Of a stretch of 8,426 bases of DNA, positions 5,689-8,426 are shown piece after piece. The position numbers and the translations under genes are program-made. The notes under the pieces are model-generated. The model did not search any database and was not told the origin of the DNA. It saw nothing but the letters and a program-made list of their open reading frames with translations. This DNA comes from an uncultured Clostridium sp. (GTDB lineage: Bacteria > Bacillota_A > Clostridia > TANB77 > CAG-508): positions 1-8,426 of the forward strand of contig CAMLYR010000062.1 of the NCBI GenBank assembly GCA_946491915.1, given 5' to 3'. Within the stretch, counting starts at the first letter, position 1. Each line of letters begins with the position of its first letter.

Positions 5689-5780
5689 AAGGTTAGGCTT
5701 CTTATATTCGTGAAGTACTGCGAAGCAGTCTTCACATGTGTGCGTCGAAATCTTTGATTTCGTTAACGCACGCCTTTCTT
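5689..5780. other. Compact double-hairpin element of unknown function (candidate structured RNA or small palindromic element)
   Basis: This is the GC-richest intergenic stretch in the window. Hairpin A (5710-5735) has GTGAAG and ACTGC pairing with GCAGTCTTCAC around a GAA loop, with one bulged T. Hairpin B (5740-5771) has GTGCGT + CGAAATC pairing with GATTTCG + ACGCAC around a TTT loop, with a 3-nt TTA bulge. Outer bases AGGC (5695-5698) and GCCT (5772-5775), and AAG/CTT beyond them, can close both into a three-way-junction shape. There is no open reading frame of note and no promoter I can see on the plus strand ahead of it. It ends just before the ysxC promoter. It could be a non-coding RNA, a leftover mobile palindrome, or a passive insulator. 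Confidence 0.6.
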
Positions 5781-5782
5781 AT

Positions 5783-5811
5783 TTGAAAAAAACGAAAAAA
5801 TATGTTAAAAT
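5783..5811 (+). promoter_or_regulatory. Promoter of ysxC (extended -10)
   Basis: TTGAAA at 5783-5788 and TAAAAT at 5806-5811 are separated by 17 bp, with a TG one base upstream of the -10 (TGTTAAAAT). The position suits ysxC, whose ribosome site AAGGAGA is at 5833-5839, giving a leader of about 30 nt. Confidence 0.7.
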
Positions 5812-5848
5812 ATGAAAATATAAAAAACAAAAAAGGAGAATTTTAATA

Positions 5849-6448
5849 ATGAATATAAAAAATCCCCAATTTGAAATATCCGCAGTTGGTCCCAAACAAT
5901 ATCCTAATAACCACTTGCCTGAAATAGTTTTGGTTGGAAAATCAAATGTTGGAAAATCTAGTTTTATTAATACCATGATAAACAGAAAAAAATTAGCAAG
6001 AACCAGTAGTGAACCTGGAAAAACCCGTCAAATCAATTTCTATAATATGGATAATCTTTTCTATTTCGTAGATTTGCCTGGATATGGATATAGTAAAATG
6101 TCTAAAAAAGAACAAGAACAAGTAGGAAAATTTATAGAACAATATCTATTCCATAGAAAAGAAATTGCACTCATTATCTTTTTAATAGATATTCGTCATT
6201 CCCCTACTGCAAATGATAGACTGATGTATAACTATATCATTTCATCTGGATTACCATGTTTGATTTTGGCAAATAAGGCTGATAAAATTGCTATTACAAA
6301 AGTAGATGATACTGTAAAAGCATTACAAAAAGAATTAAATCCTATTGGAGATATCCCTACCCTACCTTTCTCATCTGAAAGAAAAATCTATAAGGAAGAT
6401 GTTTGGGAGTTTATCGAAAATCATTTCAACAATGAAGTTTTAATTTAA
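5849..6448 (+). CDS. ysxC: YsxC/EngB (YihA) ribosome-biogenesis GTPase
   Basis: This essential small GTPase acts in late assembly of the large ribosomal subunit. The 199 residues match the usual 195-210. All five G motifs are present: P-loop GKSNVGKSS at 30-38, switch I Thr59 within PGKTRQINFY, DLPGYGY at 75-81, NKAD at 142-145, and the G5 SSE near 175-177. The DLPGYGY form and the SEPGKT stretch are specific to the YihA/EngB branch of the TrmE-Era-EngA-EngB families, and the N-terminal NPQFEISAVGPKQYP lead-in also fits. The gene stands alone here. In Bacillus subtilis it follows lonA, which is absent, and the gene upstream is purA behind a terminator and hairpin cluster. A good AAGGAGA site lies 9 nt before the ATG. 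Confidence 0.96.
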   Translation: MNIKNPQFEISAVGPKQYPNNHLPEIVLVGKSNVGKSSFINTMINRKKLARTSSEPGKTRQINFYNMDNLFYFVDLPGYGYSKMSKKEQEQVGKFIEQYLFHRKEIALIIFLIDIRHSPTANDRLMYNYIISSGLPCLILANKADKIAITKVDDTVKALQKELNPIGDIPTLPFSSERKIYKEDVWEFIENHFNNEVLI

Positions 6449-6477
6449 TATTTAATTTTAAAAAATACTTATTGTGG

Positions 6478-6524
6478 TGACGAATTATTTTAGCAGTTAA
6501 TTTATTTTGATGACGAATTATTTT
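6478..6524. repeat. Short direct repeat, two copies 33 bp apart
   Basis: TGACGAATTATTTT occurs exactly at 6478-6491 and 6511-6524, in the AT-rich gap after ysxC. The bases between are low-complexity. Function unknown; it may be a slippage duplication. Confidence 0.65.
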
Positions 6525-6535
6525 TCATTATTTTT

Positions 6536-6569
6536 AAGAGGATATTCTATTATGAATACCCTCTTCTTT
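6536..6569 (+). terminator. Probable terminator of ysxC
   Basis: AAGAGGATATTC (6536-6547) pairs with GAATACCCTCTT (6554-6565), 12 positions with one A-C mismatch, around a TATTAT loop. It is followed by CTTTA, a weak T-tail, on the plus strand. It lies 87 nt past the ysxC stop and 78 nt past the DUF951 stop, so it sits between converging genes. The minus-strand side is followed by A rather than T. Confidence 0.6.
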
Positions 6570-6643
6570 ATATCATTCATTTTATTTAAAAATTCAACTA
6601 TATATGTTTTTTTAATAACAACTTTTACATTTCTTTTTAATCA

Positions 6644-6859
6644 TTATTCTTCTATATTTGATATATTACTATCCTGTTCTTTTCTCTCTTCCAGTTTTGT
6701 TATGACTTTTAAAGCTTTCTCTCTTGGAATTGTCACAACATGTCCACAACCCTCACACTTTAACTTAAAATCAACTCCTATCCTTGTGATTTCCCACAAT
6801 TTGCTTCCACAAGGATGTACTTTTTTTGTTCTTACAATATCTCCTATTTGATACTCCAT
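6644..6859 (-). CDS. DUF951 family small protein
   Basis: The 71-residue product matches the DUF951 pattern closely. It reads MEYQIGDIVRTKKVHPCGSK, then WEITRIGVDFKLKCEGCGH, then VTIPREKALKVI; the usual form is GDIVxLKKPHPCGxNxWEVxRxGxDxRxKCxGCGxxVMxPR. Three cysteines (C17, C34, C37) in a CxxC-type arrangement suggest a small metal-binding or redox-sensitive beta fold, but that is inference. No membrane segment or signal is visible. The protein is common in Firmicutes and I know of no experimentally proven role. The C-terminal 17 residues are charged and probably disordered. A strong GGGGAG ribosome site lies a few bases before the ATG. It is downstream of gltX on the same strand, 115 nt away and past the gltX hairpin; no clear promoter is visible in that gap, so it may be expressed by read-through. 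Confidence 0.88.
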   Translation of the reverse strand: MEYQIGDIVRTKKVHPCGSKLWEITRIGVDFKLKCEGCGHVVTIPREKALKVITKLEERKEQDSNISNIEE

Positions 6860-6936
6860 GATACTCCCCTTCTTTGGCTAATTGGAAACATAACCAACTG
6901 GTCTAAAAATTCTTTTTTGTTATGTTACTTGTTTCT

Positions 6937-6975
6937 AAAAAGGGAAAAATGAGTCCGTCCCCAAAATCCCTTTTT
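6937..6975 (-). terminator. gltX terminator hairpin with a GGGGACGG core (REP-like)
   Basis: On the minus strand AAAAAGGGA (6975-6967) pairs with TCCCTTTTT (6945-6937), 9 bp, around a 21-nt loop that contains GGGGACGGACTCA. The stem's first base overlaps the gltX stop codon, so the hairpin forms at the very 3' end of the message. The downstream T-run is part of the stem, as in a symmetrical bidirectional terminator. Confidence 0.65.
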
Positions 6976-8426
6976 TATTTCTTTGCTGCTTCAAATCTTT
7001 TTTTGATGCTTTCTTTTCCTAGTACTTGCATGATTTCATACATGTCTGGTGTATTGGTTCTTCCTGTTAATGCTACTCTTAATACTGTACTAACATCTCC
7101 TACATGTGCTTTATAGGCGTCTGGATTTGCTTTATATTCTTTTACTTCTTTTGCATATCCAAGTTCTCCTGCAAGTTCTTTTATCCTGTCAAACCATTGT
7201 TGTTTATCATCATTTTCATCATAGTATTTTTCCATATATAAGTCTAATATGTTGTCAACATCTTCTTTTTCATTGATTACTTGATATGGATATTCTTGTT
7301 CTTTTGCAAAGAATTTGTCATCATACATATATTCTATGTTTTCTTTGACATCTGACCATTTTGCAATATCTTTTCTAGGCTTTTTATTTCCTCTTTCAAT
7401 TCCAAATACTTTTAAAGCATATTCCTTATCTTGAAGCATGTCCTCTAATTCTTTGTCATATGTTTTTGCCCAATTTAATGCATTTTCATACACTTCTTCT
7501 GCTGTAAATTTAGAGATTACTGTTTTTCCTACATCTAACAATTTTATCATGTCAAATAAAGCGCCACTTACACTCATTTTATTTAATTGTAATTCAAATT
7601 CATCAATAGACTTATCTTTATTGGCTCTTCTCCAGTTTTCAAAATTAGAATTGGCAATATTTAATAAATATTCATTAACAGCTTCTTTTGGAATTCCCAT
7701 TTCATCATAATATGATACTGCAGCTTCTGGATCTTTTCTTTTACTTAATTTTCTCTTATTTCCATTATCATTTTTCATGATTGGTGCGATATGTGCATAT
7801 TTAGGCGCTTTAAATCCTAATTCATGGAATAATTGTAAATGTAATGGCACAGATGATAACCATTCATCTCCCCTAATAACATGTGTTGTTCTCATCAAAT
7901 GATCATCTACTGCATGTGCAAAGTGATATGTTGGTAATCCATCTGCTTTTATAATAACAATATCTTGGTCATTCTCTGGAAAATCTACATTTCCTTTTAT
8001 CACATCATGATGCTTAATTTTTCTATCTTCACGTCCAGATGATTTAAAACGAACAATGTACTTTTCTCCATTATTTATTTTTTCAATGGCTTCTTCTACT
8101 GTTATATTTCTGCATTTTGCCCAAACACCATAATAGCCAGGTCTAATTTTGGCATTTTCTTGTTTTTCTCTCATTTCTTCTAATTCTTCTGGTGTACAGA
8201 AACAAGGATATGCTTTTCCTTGTTCAACTAAGTATTTTGCATAACTTTGATAAATCTCTTTTCTCATAGATTGTCTATATGGTCCATAATTTCCTTTTCC
8301 TTCTGTCTCTGAAATCATTCCCTCATCAGGTTCTATTCCAAATCTATCCAAAGATTGAACAATATCGGTTATTCCATTTTCTACTTCTCTTTTTTGGTCT
8401 GTATCTTCAATTCTTAATAAAAATAC
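6975..8426 (-). CDS. gltX: Glutamyl-tRNA synthetase (N-terminus beyond the window edge)
   Basis: The enzyme charges tRNA-Glu, and in many bacteria lacking GlnRS also tRNA-Gln, with glutamate. The visible 483 residues are in frame to the window edge and begin VFLLRIEDTDQKREVENGI, the LRIEDTD block that follows the HIGH motif. About 30-40 residues including HIGH are outside the window. The KMSKS-type signature KLSKRKD is at about 226-232 of the visible part, preceded by the RGDEWLSSVPLHLQLF block. A CFC pair (75, 77) and a later Cys near 105 could form the zinc site seen in many GluRS. The C-terminal anticodon-binding part contains KPRKDIAKWSDVKENIEYM, which I associate with the longer clostridial-type GluRS. 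An internal TTG at 8351 is not the start. The stop is embedded in the terminator hairpin, and DUF951 follows. Confidence 0.95.
   Translation of the reverse strand, partial: VFLLRIEDTDQKREVENGITDIVQSLDRFGIEPDEGMISETEGKGNYGPYRQSMRKEIYQSYAKYLVEQGKAYPCFCTPEELEEMREKQENAKIRPGYYGVWAKCRNITVEEAIEKINNGEKYIVRFKSSGREDRKIKHHDVIKGNVDFPENDQDIVIIKADGLPTYHFAHAVDDHLMRTTHVIRGDEWLSSVPLHLQLFHELGFKAPKYAHIAPIMKNDNGNKRKLSKRKDPEAAVSYYDEMGIPKEAVNEYLLNIANSNFENWRRANKDKSIDEFELQLNKMSVSGALFDMIKLLDVGKTVISKFTAEEVYENALNWAKTYDKELEDMLQDKEYALKVFGIERGNKKPRKDIAKWSDVKENIEYMYDDKFFAKEQEYPYQVINEKEDVDNILDLYMEKYYDENDDKQQWFDRIKELAGELGYAKEVKEYKANPDAYKAHVGDVSTVLRVALTGRTNTPDMYEIMQVLGKESIKKRFEAAKK

Noticed and set aside
6507..6851. Plus-strand open frame of 114 codons overlapping the DUF951 gene
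   Set aside because: It is antisense to a recognisable DUF951 protein, has no ribosome site, and its hydrophobic product is what antisense AT-rich DNA yields.

Overview
The window looks like a chromosomal housekeeping segment from an AT-rich Gram-positive bacterium, most likely an uncultured or gut-type member of the Clostridia. The basis is low GC, strong AAGGAG-type ribosome binding sites, HrcA/CIRCE heat-shock control, two short Firmicutes families (DUF1653 and DUF951) and a clostridial-looking glutamyl-tRNA synthetase. There are eight protein genes, two of them cut by the window edges. I see no rRNA, tRNA, CRISPR array, transposase, prophage or defence gene.

Layout. Positions 1-1404, minus strand: the head of a heat-shock operon, with a sigma-A-like promoter bracketed by two CIRCE operators, then hrcA, then the first 59 codons of grpE running off the left edge. 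Positions 1432-2468, minus strand: a sodium/calcium-exchanger-like membrane protein with its own terminator and a weak promoter. Positions 2502-5628, plus strand: a divergently promoted unit of a DUF1653 protein, serS and purA, ended by a clear intrinsic terminator. A duplicated 32-bp hairpin unit sits between the DUF1653 gene and serS. Positions 5631-5780: a dense cluster of hairpins with no gene. Positions 5783-6569, plus strand: the ribosome-assembly GTPase gene ysxC (engB) with its own promoter and a terminator-like hairpin. Positions 6644-8426, minus strand: a DUF951 protein preceded by gltX, which is truncated at the right edge. A hairpin with a GGGGACGG core lies at the gltX stop codon.

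How the genes work together. HrcA represses its own operon through CIRCE, and GrpE is the nucleotide exchange factor of the DnaK chaperone whose gene would be expected just beyond the left edge. SerS, GltX and YsxC serve translation and ribosome assembly, and PurA makes AMP precursor.

The unusual points are the SerRS, whose catalytic motifs look more archaeal/eukaryotic than bacterial; a PurA with non-standard residues in conserved blocks; the two CIRCE copies around one promoter; and three kinds of structured intergenic DNA. I found no convincing new multi-gene system. The best candidate for something undescribed is the hairpin-rich 5631-5780 interval.
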